This document shows positions 10,741-23,633 of a stretch of DNA of 64,000 bases, piece after piece. This DNA is from Mycobacterium gastri. GTDB taxonomy: Bacteria > Actinomycetota > Actinomycetes > Mycobacteriales > Mycobacteriaceae. Location of the stretch: the NCBI RefSeq assembly GCF_002102175.1, contig NZ_LQOX01000119.1, positions 62,001 to 126,000 on the forward strand. The letters are read 5' to 3'. Within the stretch, counting starts at the first letter, position 1. The number at the start of each line of letters is the position of its first letter. The position numbers and the translations under genes were made by a program. Under the pieces are notes generated by a model. It worked only from the letters and a program-made list of their open reading frames with translations, searched no databases and was not told the DNA's origin.

Positions 10741-12156
10741 TCACCACTCGATGTAGCGCACCACGAAGGGCGTCATCCCGCTGGTGCGCACGGGCGCAAC
10801 CCGGACCTTCAGGCCGATGTCGGGCGCCTCGAGCATCTGACCGTCGCCCAGGTAGATCGTCACGTGCTGGCTGCCGCCGGGACCGTAGAAGATGACGTCG
10901 CCGCGACGCATCTGGGAAGTCGGGATCTTGCGACCCAGGTTGTATTGCGAACCCGAGTAGTGCGGCAGCTTGATGCCAACCCCGGCGAACGAATACAAGA
11001 CCAGACCGGAACAGTCGAAGCCGGTAATGCCGGCCCCGGAGTCGATGCCTTTACTGGGGCCGGCGGCATTGCCGCCACCCCAGGAATACGGCACCCCGAT
11101 CTGAGACATGCCACGACGGATCACATACTCGCTGGCCTGCCGTCCGTAGACCCGCGGAATCCGGCCGGCATGCGTCGAACCCGCCGGGGCGTTGGTGATA
11201 CCGGTGTCGGTGGGCTTGAGGATGCCCAGCTGCTGCAGGAAGTTTCGTCCCATCTGAGCGGTGACCTGTGCCGAGGTAGCCGAGTAGCCCAATACCTGGT
11301 TGACCACCGCGATCGGGTCGCCCGGGATGTTGGCGCTGGGAATCTGCGGCAACGAGGGATCCCACCCGTCCCACCGGCGGCCGCCGCCGGGTCCCGCGCC
11401 CGGGTCCCACATCTCGCCGGGCAGACCCTGCCCGCCGGCCGAGGACCAGGCGACCAGCCTGGCCGCCTGCAGCCTGGCCTGCGCCTCGTCTCGTTCTGCG
11501 GCCAGGCGGTTGACCTCCTCGCGCTGTTGGCCGAACTTGCGCTGGGTGTCGGTGAGGGCGGCCACCGCCGCGTCCTGGCTGGTCCTGGCATCGGCAGCGG
11601 CCTTGTCGGCCTTCTGCTTGGCCAGCCGGGCCGCTGATTCCTTGTTCACTTGTTCGGTCCGGGCCCGCTGCAGGTTGGCCATCACCGTCTGGGTGCTGGC
11701 GGTCATCGCCCGCGCCGCGGTCGCCGCGGCGATGATGTCGTCGGGGCTCTTGGCGGTCAGGTAGCTGTCGGACGGGCCATTCATATAGGTGGCCGCCGCG
11801 AACGTGTCGAATCGGTGTTGCGCTGCCGAGATCGCCGCGTTGGCGTCCTTGACGGCCTGCTGGCTGATCTCGAGCTCATGTTCGGCAGCGGTGGCCTCGT
11901 CACGAGCGGTCTCCACGGCGACCATCGCTTTGTTGACGCTCTCCTGCTCCATCTCCACGGCGGCGCTGAGGTCCTCCAGCCGCTGATTGGCCTTGGCGAC
12001 CTCGGCGATCAGTGCGGCGATGGGGTCAGTGCCGGGAGCGGCGGGCGCCAGTCCGGGAGTCGATACCAGCAAGAGCACACTCAAGACCGGCGGAATGGCC
12101 GGCCGCACCCACCGCGCTGCCGATCGTGAAGCAGAGCCACCTCGGGGCCGTCTCAT
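10741..12156 (-). CDS. ripA: Peptidoglycan endopeptidase RipA (NlpC/P60)
   Basis: A 471-residue septal peptidoglycan hydrolase. A signal peptide (about 1-40) is followed by a long coiled-coil autoinhibitory region (about 42-245, Ala/Glu/Gln-rich), a Pro/Gly linker, and an NlpC/P60 domain in the last 130 residues. Catalytic motifs are FDCSGLVLYSF (Cys), SQHVTIYLG (His) and MLEAPD (Glu). I chose ATG 12156: a good AGGAG lies 9-10 bp upstream of it, whereas the longer frame would begin at a TTG that precedes this ribosome site. GTCACA boxes lie further upstream. Confidence 0.95.
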   Translation of the reverse strand: MRRPRGGSASRSAARWVRPAIPPVLSVLLLVSTPGLAPAAPGTDPIAALIAEVAKANQRLEDLSAAVEMEQESVNKAMVAVETARDEATAAEHELEISQQAVKDANAAISAAQHRFDTFAAATYMNGPSDSYLTAKSPDDIIAAATAARAMTASTQTVMANLQRARTEQVNKESAARLAKQKADKAAADARTSQDAAVAALTDTQRKFGQQREEVNRLAAERDEAQARLQAARLVAWSSAGGQGLPGEMWDPGAGPGGGRRWDGWDPSLPQIPSANIPGDPIAVVNQVLGYSATSAQVTAQMGRNFLQQLGILKPTDTGITNAPAGSTHAGRIPRVYGRQASEYVIRRGMSQIGVPYSWGGGNAAGPSKGIDSGAGITGFDCSGLVLYSFAGVGIKLPHYSGSQYNLGRKIPTSQMRRGDVIFYGPGGSQHVTIYLGDGQMLEAPDIGLKVRVAPVRTSGMTPFVVRYIEW

Positions 12157-12243
12157 CGACTTTGGTCTCCTATGGCTCAAACCGGATGGACGGAGTCAGC
12201 GCCGAAAGCGCTAATGGCATCACAATCATCATTTGCACCGTAC

Positions 12244-12322
12244 GTCACACCTGACGCTAAAGAAACGTATGTCACAAAGTGCACCCTGGACGTGCAATTA
12301 ATGTGACCGAACGGTGATGTGA
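12244..12322 (-). promoter_or_regulatory. Putative MtrA-binding half-sites upstream of ripA
   Basis: GTCACA occurs at 12244-12249 and 12271-12276, the reverse form TGTGAC at 12302-12307, and a weaker TGTGAA at 12318-12323. MtrA, the response regulator of MtrAB, is known to recognise GTCACA-type repeats and to control ripA in mycobacteria and corynebacteria. The cluster lies 90-165 bp upstream of the ripA ATG, in the gap before the Rv1476-like gene. The assignment is by motif only. Confidence 0.5.
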
Positions 12323-12385
12323 AGCGTTTGCCGCCAACCAGACGCACGGCCGGCGCACTACCCTCGGCCGAGGCTCACATGCTGG

Positions 12386-12964
12386 CTAGATGCCCTGGCC
12401 GGCTTGATCCAATGTCCCGTCGGCGCTGTCACCCAAGGTTGCTGACTGCCGGGTGCGCAGTTGCATGAACCGGGTTCCGACGGCCGTGACAAGCACCGCA
12501 ATCAGCAAAAAAATGGTCAACCCCGCCCAGGGAAACTCCGGCGTGTCCAGCTCGTGCAAGAAATTCTGCGCGGATTGCACTGGGTTACCGGTTTTGGAAT
12601 GGTCCTCCCCCGCCTCCAGCGTGACCCGCGGGTACTGCGTGCTGTAGCTGCCGACATAGCTGGGGCTGAGCACCAACACCGTCGCGTCCTTGTAGTCGGC
12701 GCCCACGACGGTCGCGATATCCCGCAACGGAGTGTCATTGGGCGGGTTGTGGTCCAGCAGGACGATCTTGAGGTTGATGCCCTCGTCGTGAGCGTGGTTG
12801 ACCACCTCGAGCAATCCCGGCACGGCCGCCGGTGGCGCGCTGACGCCAACCGCGGCGACTTGTGCCTTGACCGCCGTCATGTCGACATCCTGTGGAATGT
12901 AGGCCGGCAGGAACGGGATCGTCTGGGGTAACGGCAGCTGGCCTCCGGTGTCGTGCCCGGTCAT
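12386..12964 (-). CDS. Conserved membrane protein (Rv1476-like)
   Basis: A 192-residue protein. The N-terminal 130 residues form a soluble domain (segments LLEVVNHAHDEGINLKIV and DIATVVGADYKDATVLVLSP) that recalls TPM-like extracytoplasmic domains, although orientation is uncertain. One membrane helix (about 147-167) and a short basic tail (RFMQLRTRQ) follow. There is no signal peptide, so it is probably a C-tail-anchored type. It lies 229 bp upstream of ripA in the same direction and divergent from acn, the position of Rv1476. Specific function unknown. Confidence 0.75.
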   Translation of the reverse strand: MTGHDTGGQLPLPQTIPFLPAYIPQDVDMTAVKAQVAAVGVSAPPAAVPGLLEVVNHAHDEGINLKIVLLDHNPPNDTPLRDIATVVGADYKDATVLVLSPSYVGSYSTQYPRVTLEAGEDHSKTGNPVQSAQNFLHELDTPEFPWAGLTIFLLIAVLVTAVGTRFMQLRTRQSATLGDSADGTLDQAGQGI

Positions 12965-13217
12965 GGTGTCGCTCCTCTCACACGTCCCGCGGTGCTACAG
13001 GAACCGTACGCGTCGAGGATGCGTCGGCGGCGTTCAGTGTGCCCGTAGGGACGGCAATTTCGCGAAGTATCCGCACTGGCGACGCGCTCGAAGCCAGCGG
13101 AGCGCCGTCGTCACTGCGGGCCGCGTCGTCGGTATCCCGGCCAGTCGAATCAGCGAGGGGCTTTTCAACTCGCGCCCGGCACGACGAGACTGAAGGGCAC
13201 GGGTACCAACCGCAATG

Positions 13218-16138
<2,921 letters not shown>

Positions 16139-16162
16139 CGCCAGGCGACCCCAGCCCTGGCC

Positions 16163-16726
16163 ATGCCGAAAGTCAGCGAGGACCACCTGGCGGCTCGCCG
16201 CCGCCAGATCCTCGACGGCGCACGCCGCTGCTTTGCCGAATACGGCTACGACAAAGCCACCGTCCGGCGTCTGGAACAGGCGATCGGTATGTCGCGCGGT
16301 GCCATCTTCCACCACTTCCGGGACAAGGACGCGCTGTTTTTCGCGCTGGCGCACGAGGACGCCGAGCGCATGGCCGATGTCGCTTCGCGCGAAGGCCTCA
16401 TCCAGGTGATGCGTGACATGCTCGCCGCGCCCGAACAGTTCGACTGGCTGGCCACCCGGCTGGAGATCGCGCGCAAGCTACGCAATGACCCGGCGTTCAA
16501 CCGCGGCTGGGCAGAGCGCTCCCTGGAACTGGCCGCCGCGACCACCGATCGACTGCGCCGGCAGAAGCAAGCCAAAAGGGTGCGCGACGACGTTGCCAGT
16601 GACGTGTTGCAGTGCTACCTGGATCTGGTCCTCGACGGATTGGTGGCCAGGCTGGCCTCCGGCGAAGACCCGCAGCGGCTCTCCGCCGTACTGGACCTGG
16701 TGGAAAACTCAGTGCGCCGCCGCTGA
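16163..16726 (+). CDS. acnR: TetR-family regulator, AcnR-like (Rv1474c-like)
   Basis: A 187-residue TetR repressor with an N-terminal helix-turn-helix (about residues 10-56: RRQILDGARRCFAEYGYDKATV, then SRGAIFHHFRDKDALF) and a helical ligand domain. Downstream position to acn and an AcnR-type operator at the acn promoter (13218-13233) support an aconitase repressor that senses citrate or metal, as known for C. glutamicum AcnR. The name is by context and operator match. Palindrome copy 3 lies 14 bp after the stop. Confidence 0.8.
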   Translation: MPKVSEDHLAARRRQILDGARRCFAEYGYDKATVRRLEQAIGMSRGAIFHHFRDKDALFFALAHEDAERMADVASREGLIQVMRDMLAAPEQFDWLATRLEIARKLRNDPAFNRGWAERSLELAAATTDRLRRQKQAKRVRDDVASDVLQCYLDLVLDGLVARLASGEDPQRLSAVLDLVENSVRRR

Positions 16727-16740
16727 TTTGGGCCGTGCGC

Positions 16741-16781
16741 GTCACGCCACGGCGAAAATCCGAATCTCGCCGTGGTGTTAC
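16741..16781. repeat. Palindromic repeat, copy 3 (degenerate)
   Basis: The left arm GTCACGCCACGGCGA (16741-16755) and right arm TCGCCGTGGTGTTAC (16767-16781) each differ by one base from the arms at 5699 and 6625, and the spacer is 11 rather than 16 bp. It lies between convergent genes, and the TAA stop of the small HTH gene (16778-16780) is inside the right arm. Confidence 0.85.
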
Positions 16782-17008
16782 GCTCGGGCCGGCCGGGCGC
16801 GATGATTTGGTCCGCCGCGGCTGCGCATCGTGGTACCGGATTCGAGCAGCATGCTGTGAACGGATCCGTACGATCGCCCAACGCTGGCCGCCAAGTTGCG
16901 GATGCTGGCTCCGCCCTCATAAGCGTTGCGCAACTCGTGCAACAACTGATCGCGCGTCTTCTTCGACTTCCGCTGGGTTCTCACCGGCTGCCTCCCACGC
17001 ATGATCAC
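16778..17008 (-). CDS. Small helix-turn-helix protein (Rv1473A-like)
   Basis: A protein of 76 residues, or 74 from the second ATG at 17002. It is rich in Arg/Lys and carries one clear HTH, RDQLLHELRNAYEGGASIRN followed by LAASVGRSYGSVHSMLLESG, of the transposase/resolvase-like HTH_38 type. It has no other domain, so it is probably a stand-alone DNA-binding regulator. The basic tail RGGPNHRARPARA comes partly from palindrome copy 3, which also supplies the stop. Similar orphan HTH proteins are widespread in actinobacteria. Target unknown. Confidence 0.7.
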   Translation of the reverse strand: MIMRGRQPVRTQRKSKKTRDQLLHELRNAYEGGASIRNLAASVGRSYGSVHSMLLESGTTMRSRGGPNHRARPARA

Positions 17009-17080
17009 GATCCCCGGGTTCCAGGGTAGGAACCGGCCGGCGATAGCGGGACCGCTTTGGCTGAAAACGCTTGCGATTTC

Positions 17081-18709
<1,629 letters not shown>

Positions 18710-18733
18710 AATCGCTCTCCTTGGTGGTGCTGG

Positions 18734-19543
18734 TCATTTGTCGTCGGTGAACACCGGCGGCCGTTTCTCGGCGCGTGCGGCAACGGCCTCTTCGAAATTG
18801 GCCGTGAGCAGCCGCACAAAAAGTTGGCCCAAGCCCTCGGCCTGCATGTGCCCTTCCAGGCTGGCGGCGTCTAGTCCACTCCATAACGTACGTTTGGTCA
18901 ACTCGATTCCCGGCCGCGAGAAGGACGCCATCCGTGCCGCGATCGCATAACAGGTGTCCAGCAGCTGGGCGTCGGGCACCCGGCAGGACACCAGTCCGAT
19001 GCGCTCGGCTTCCTCCGCGCTGACGTCGCGTCCGGTCAGCATGATCTCGAAGGCACGCGAGGATCCGATGGCCCTGGGCAACAGGTAGCTCAGCCCCAGT
19101 TCGCTGGCCGTCAGCCCGTTGTTGATGCCGGCGGCCCGGAAATAAGCGCTGGTGGAGGCCACCCGGATGTCCGCGGCCAGCGCTAGGCACAGACCCCCGC
19201 CGATGGCCGGGCCGTTGACCGCGGCGATCACCGGTTGGTGCAACCGGCGCAGCTTCAGGATGACCTCGTCGAGGAGCTCCATCGTCCGCAGCGCATAGGT
19301 CGGCCGGGTCAGGCCCTCGACGTTCGGCACCGCACCCGCGGACTTGTGATCCGCACCGGAGGAGAACCCGCGCCCCGCCCCGGTCAGCACCACCACCCGA
19401 ACCGAATTGTCGTAACTCACCGTCTCCAGGACCTCTTTGAGCGGCACCATGACGTCGAAAGCCATGGAGTTCATCCGCTCCGGCCGGTTGAGGGTGATCA
19501 GCGCAACATCTGGGCGCGGGTGTTCCAACAGGACCAAACTCAC
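18734..19543 (-). CDS. echA12: Enoyl-CoA hydratase/isomerase EchA12-like
   Basis: A 269-residue crotonase-fold protein. The oxyanion-hole segments GRGFSSGADHKSAG and VNGPAIGGGLCLALAADIRVAS are present. The position of the usual catalytic Glu is in the stretch NGLTASELGLSYLLP, so a hydratase reaction is plausible but not certain for this subfamily. GTG start at 19543. It lies upstream of the ABC-F gene on the same strand, as in M. tuberculosis Rv1472-Rv1473. Confidence 0.88.
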   Translation of the reverse strand: MSLVLLEHPRPDVALITLNRPERMNSMAFDVMVPLKEVLETVSYDNSVRVVVLTGAGRGFSSGADHKSAGAVPNVEGLTRPTYALRTMELLDEVILKLRRLHQPVIAAVNGPAIGGGLCLALAADIRVASTSAYFRAAGINNGLTASELGLSYLLPRAIGSSRAFEIMLTGRDVSAEEAERIGLVSCRVPDAQLLDTCYAIAARMASFSRPGIELTKRTLWSGLDAASLEGHMQAEGLGQLFVRLLTANFEEAVAARAEKRPPVFTDDK

Positions 19544-19605
19544 CCGTGCACGGTATCGCGGACGGCAGTACGCCCGGCTGTCACCGCCGCCGGATTAGTG
19601 ACGGT

Positions 19606-19935
19606 CTAGGCGACTTCATAGGCCTTGAGCTGCTGTACCAGGTCTTCTAGGGCTGCCGGGGGCAGCGCCCCGGGCTGGTTGAACAGCAGTTGGCCCTTCT
19701 TGAATGCCATCAGCGTGGGAATCGACCGGATCTGGGCCGCCGCTGCCAATTCTTGCTCTTCTTCGGTGTTGACCTTGGCGTAGACCACGTCCGGGTGTTT
19801 CTCCGAGGACGCCTGGAACGTCGGGGCGAACGCGCGACATGGGCCGCACCAGGAGGCCCAGAAATCGACAAGCACCATGTCGTTGTCGTTGACGGTTTCG
19901 TTGAACTGCGCAGCAGTGAGGTCTTTGGTTGCCAT
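19606..19935 (-). CDS. trxB1: Thioredoxin (TrxB1-like)
   Basis: A 109-residue thioredoxin with the active site WASWCGPCR (about residues 27-35), the cis-Pro motif SIPTLMAFKKG, and a C-terminal helix. It is a cytosolic dithiol-disulfide reductase. I chose the ATG at 19935 (MATKDLTA); the frame continues upstream, but those residues are Arg/Pro-rich and overlap the ctpD 3' end. M. tuberculosis has a second thioredoxin-type gene (Rv1470) between this gene and ctpD; here only 139 bp separate them, so it is absent. Confidence 0.93.
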   Translation of the reverse strand: MATKDLTAAQFNETVNDNDMVLVDFWASWCGPCRAFAPTFQASSEKHPDVVYAKVNTEEEQELAAAAQIRSIPTLMAFKKGQLLFNQPGALPPAALEDLVQQLKAYEVA

Positions 19936-20074
19936 GACTGCCCTAACGCCTCGGCCAGGCGACTTTGTTCCAGGAGGTCTACAGCAGGCCGCGCTGCCGT
20001 GACGGCGAGACTCCAGGCCTGGCGGGTCCGGCGACGTAGAGCGTACGTCGAGCGCGGCCAGAATCGCTGCGGGT

Positions 20075-22057
20075 TCAGGCCGTTGGCGCGCCCATCGACG
20101 CCGCCGCATGCCAGGACCGGTTGGTCAGCAGGCGCATGCCGTTGAGGGCGACCAGCACCGTGGATCCTTCATGACCGGCCACACCCAACGGTAACGGCAA
20201 GTGCCCCAACAGGTCCCACAACACCAGGACGCTGATGAAACTGCCTGCGATGATCAGGTTGACGGTCACCACGTGGCGGGCCTGCCTGGCGAGCCCGATG
20301 ATCGTCGGGATGACCTGCAGCTCATCACGAACCGTGACGCCGTCGGCCGTCTGCAAGGTCAGGTCGGCGCCCGCGCCCATCGCGACGGACGTACGCGCCG
20401 CGGCCATTGCGGGAGCATCGTTGACACCGTCGCCGACGACGAGCACCCGGTGACCGCTGGCTTGCAGATCGCGAACCGCCTCGACCTTCTGCTCGGGCAA
20501 CAGCGCGGCCCGCACATCGCTGATCCCGGCGCGCCCGGCCGCCCACCGGGCCGCGCACCCGTTGTCCCCGGTCAGCAGGACAGGCGGCGCCGACGTCAGT
20601 GCGGTCAAGCACGCGACGGACTCCGCGGCATCGGGGCGCACCTGGTCGGTGAGCCCCAGCACACCGACGGCGACGCCGTTGAGCATCACGATGGCAGCCG
20701 TGGCACCGGCGTCGAGGATCGGCGCGAGCTCGGGCAGCGGCACACCCCGGTAGCTCTGCGGACTGCACACCTCGACGAAATCGCGACCCACGGTGGCTCG
20801 CACTCCGCGGCCGGGCAGGGCACGGAAATCCTCGGCCGCGGGGATGGCGATACCGCGCCGGCGAACTTCCTCGACAATGGCCCTGCCCAACGGGTGCTCA
20901 CTGGATTGCTCTGCGACAGCAGCCAATTGGAGCAACCTTCGCAGACCTACCACGTCCGGCCGTAGCGGCTCGATGGTGGTCAATTGCGGTGTGCCACAGG
21001 TCAATGTGCCGGTCTTATCCAAGGCTACGATGCTGGTGTCGGCCAGATGTTCCACGACCACAGCCGATTTGACCAGAACTCCGTGCCGACCGGCATTCGC
21101 GATCGCCGAAAGTAGCGGCGGCATGGTTGCCAGCACCACCGCGCACGGCGAAGCCACGATCATAAATGTCATGGCGCGCAATAGAACTGGTTGCAGAGGC
21201 GCGCCCAGCATCAACGGGATGCCGATCAGCGCGAGGGTCGCCGCCACCATGGCCACGGAGTACCGCTGCTCGATCTTTTCAATGAACAACTGGGTTTTGG
21301 CTTTGGTGGCCGACGCCTCGGCGACAAGCTCGACGATGCGGGCCACCACTGTCTGCGACGGGTCCCGGGTGACCAGCAGCTGCAACACCCCGGACCCGTT
21401 GACCGTGCCCGCGAACACCTCGTCACCGCGGCCCTTGGCCACCGGGATGGACTCGCCGGTGATCGAGCATTGATCGACTTCGGAGCAGCCCGACAGCACG
21501 GCGCCGTCGGCGGGTATGCGCTCGCCCGGCCGCACCAGCACCCGGTCACCGATGACCAGCTCGCCGGCCGCAACCAGCCGCTCGCGGCCGTCGCCATCGA
21601 CGACGACGGCCTGCTCCGGGGCGAGGTCCAGTAACCCCTTGACCGAATCGGCGGTGTGTTTGGTGGCCACGTCGTCCAGGGCGCCCGACGTCGCAAAAAT
21701 CACGATCAGCAGGGCACCATCGAAGATCTGCCCGATTGCGACCGCTCCGATCGCCGCCACCACCATCAGCAGGTCTACGTCCAGTGCCTTGTTCCAAAGC
21801 GCTTGCGCCCCAGCCCATGCCGAGCCCCAGCCACCGGCGAGATAACAGGCCAAATACAGGGTCCACCACACGGGATGCAGTGCACCGTTCAGCTGGGCGA
21901 CCAGCCCGGCAAGAAACAAGGCCAGCGCGAATGCGGCCCAGCGGACCGACATCACCGACCACAACGCCGCACGCCAACTCAGCGGCCGCGCGACAGCGAC
22001 GGGAATGTGGTCGAAAGAAACCTCGGAGGTGCACGCTTCAACAGCGGTCAAGGTCAT
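20075..22057 (-). CDS. ctpD: P1B-type metal-transporting ATPase CtpD
   Basis: A 660-residue heavy-metal P-type ATPase. It has TM helices at about residues 25-100, an actuator domain with TGES (CSITGESIPVAKG), the TM6 metal motif SPC in FMIVASPCAVVLATMPPLL, phosphorylation site DKTGTLTCG, HP site SSEHPLGRAI and hinge GDGVNDAPAMA. The SPC motif plus the loss of N-terminal metal-binding domains fits the P1B-4 (Co/Ni/Fe) group to which mycobacterial CtpD belongs. ATG 22057 (MTLTAVEACT) has GAGG 8 bp upstream and gives the M. tuberculosis length; an ATG at 22141 would add 28 residues without a ribosome site. Confidence 0.93.
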   Translation of the reverse strand: MTLTAVEACTSEVSFDHIPVAVARPLSWRAALWSVMSVRWAAFALALFLAGLVAQLNGALHPVWWTLYLACYLAGGWGSAWAGAQALWNKALDVDLLMVVAAIGAVAIGQIFDGALLIVIFATSGALDDVATKHTADSVKGLLDLAPEQAVVVDGDGRERLVAAGELVIGDRVLVRPGERIPADGAVLSGCSEVDQCSITGESIPVAKGRGDEVFAGTVNGSGVLQLLVTRDPSQTVVARIVELVAEASATKAKTQLFIEKIEQRYSVAMVAATLALIGIPLMLGAPLQPVLLRAMTFMIVASPCAVVLATMPPLLSAIANAGRHGVLVKSAVVVEHLADTSIVALDKTGTLTCGTPQLTTIEPLRPDVVGLRRLLQLAAVAEQSSEHPLGRAIVEEVRRRGIAIPAAEDFRALPGRGVRATVGRDFVEVCSPQSYRGVPLPELAPILDAGATAAIVMLNGVAVGVLGLTDQVRPDAAESVACLTALTSAPPVLLTGDNGCAARWAAGRAGISDVRAALLPEQKVEAVRDLQASGHRVLVVGDGVNDAPAMAAARTSVAMGAGADLTLQTADGVTVRDELQVIPTIIGLARQARHVVTVNLIIAGSFISVLVLWDLLGHLPLPLGVAGHEGSTVLVALNGMRLLTNRSWHAAASMGAPTA

Positions 22058-22201
22058 TCCGGCGGCCTCACAGAGGGGTGGGAGTTCGTCAGGATGAACC
22101 GAGTCTAGGGACACGGCGATCGTCGAGTATCTCGATTGCATTGCGGTATGCGATTGAATTGGTCACTGGCACAAGGTAAGCGGTGTCTGCCGTTACCGGC
22201 G

Positions 22202-22229
22202 CCGGCGCTGCCGTGGGCGGCAGCGCCGG
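22202..22229. repeat. Perfect 12-bp hairpin between ctpD and the PE_PGRS gene
   Basis: CCGGCGCTGCCG (22202-22213), loop TGGG, CGGCAGCGCCGG (22218-22229). It lies in a 341-bp divergent intergenic region, so it would be in a 5' leader rather than a terminator. No function is assigned. Confidence 0.8.
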
Positions 22230-22398
22230 GCGTGCACGCAACCCCGGCTACTGCCGTGGCGGGTATTGCGCAGGCGATTGAAATTTGCATCTGCGCAGAA
22301 AAATTCATGTCATGAAATTGCTCGTGGAATGGCCAATCACAGCTGCCGAATCGCGATAGGATTCGTCAGTCGCTGACGCTTCACTGTGGAGGTGCGGG

Positions 22399-23499
22399 AT
22401 GTCGTTCGTGGTCACTAATACGGAGTATGTGTCGGGGGCGGCCGGGAATCTGGCGCGCATCGGTTCGGTGATCAGCGAGGCCAACTCGGCGGCCGCGGCC
22501 CAGACCACCGCCGTGGCGGCCGCGGGCGCAGACGAGGTGTCGGCCGCCATCGCGGCGTTCTTCCAAGCGCACGGCCTGAGCTATCAGACGCTCAGCGCGC
22601 AGGCAGCGGCGTTCCATGACCAATTCGTGCAGAACCTGTTCGGCGGCGCGCAGGCCTACGCCAGTGCTGAGGCCGCCGCGGCGAACCCGTTGCAGCCGCT
22701 GCTCGACGCGATCAACGCGCCCGCCCGGGCGCTACTCGGGCGTCCGCTGATCGGTGACGGCGTCGACGGCGGGCCCGGCAAGGCCGGTGAGGACGGCGGA
22801 ATCTTGTTCGGCAACGGCGGTAGAGGCGGAGATGGAGTGGCTGGGCAGGCCGGCGGTCGGGGCGGCTCCGCGGGCCTGGTCGGTTTCGGCGGCGCCGGCG
22901 GCGTCGGCGACGCGGGCGCCAACGGCGGCGCCGGCGGCACCGGTGGGCTGTTCTTCGGCAACGGCGGTGCCGGCGGCAACAGCGGCGGCGGCGGCGGTGC
23001 GGGCGGTGTCGGCGGCTCCGCCTTACTGTTTGGACATGGCGGCGCCGGCGGTATCAGCCCCAACGGCGCGGGGGCCGGCGGCGCCGGCGGCAACGGCGGT
23101 GTGCTGTACGGAAACGGCGGTGGTGGCGGCAGTAGCTTCCTCGGCGGCGGCGGCAATGGTGGCAGGGCCTTCCTGCTCGGCGACGGCGGCACCGGCGGGG
23201 ACGCTCTCTCCGCCGGGACCGGCGGGGCCGGCGGCGGCGGCGGGTTCTTTGTCGGCAACGGCGGTGCCGGCGGCAACGGCTTTAGCAACGCCAGCGGCGG
23301 GCTCGGCGGCCAGGCGGGGTTGATCGGCAACGGCGGGGGCGGCGGCAATGGCGGAGCGTTTCCGCCCGGCAACGGCGGCAACGGCGGCAACGCGCTGCTG
23401 ATCGGCAACGGCGGCAACGGCGGCAATAGCACCGCCGGCACCCCCGGCACCGGCGGCCTGCGCGGGCTGCTGTTCGGCCAAAACGGCGCGAACGGCTAG
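22399..23499 (+). CDS. PE_PGRS family protein (PE_PGRS29-like position)
   Basis: A 366-residue protein. The PE domain (about 1-95) starts [23 protein letters not shown] and contains the YxxxD/E-like [11 protein letters not shown] secretion region for ESX-5 export. A GRPLIGDG linker follows, then a PGRS domain (about 122-366) built of GGxGGx and GNGGxGG repeats. Surface or secreted; implicated in host interaction in the family. ATG at 22399 with GGAGGTG 7 bp upstream. The locus between ctpD and fadE15 matches PE_PGRS29 (Rv1468c). Confidence 0.93.
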   Translation: MSFVVTNTEYVSGAAGNLARIGSVISEANSAAAAQTTAVAAAGADEVSAAIAAFFQAHGLSYQTLSAQAAAFHDQFVQNLFGGAQAYASAEAAAANPLQPLLDAINAPARALLGRPLIGDGVDGGPGKAGEDGGILFGNGGRGGDGVAGQAGGRGGSAGLVGFGGAGGVGDAGANGGAGGTGGLFFGNGGAGGNSGGGGGAGGVGGSALLFGHGGAGGISPNGAGAGGAGGNGGVLYGNGGGGGSSFLGGGGNGGRAFLLGDGGTGGDALSAGTGGAGGGGGFFVGNGGAGGNGFSNASGGLGGQAGLIGNGGGGGNGGAFPPGNGGNGGNALLIGNGGNGGNSTAGTPGTGGLRGLLFGQNGANG

Positions 23500-23633
23500 C
23501 TTCGTACTAGGAGGAGCGGCAGGTCAGCGCACCGTGCCGGTGGTTACGGTTGCGTACGTTTTCCTCACTCGGGGAAACTGGGCCGGATCAAAACCCGGCC
23601 AAGGATCGAGCCGCCGAAGTGAAGGGAACCGCA

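Noticed and set aside
22656..23450. Proline-rich minus-strand frame across the PGRS region
   Set aside because: It is the complement of GGxGGx codons and has no start signal; the PE_PGRS frame is real.
22750..23490. Possible CRISPR-like or short tandem array
   Set aside because: The repeats are codon-level GGX repeats of a PGRS domain with irregular spacing, not direct repeats with unique spacers.
23505..23517. MIRU-like tail AGGAGGAGCGGC after the PE_PGRS gene
   Set aside because: Only 12 bases match the MIRU end and no core follows, so chance similarity to a ribosome site is enough.
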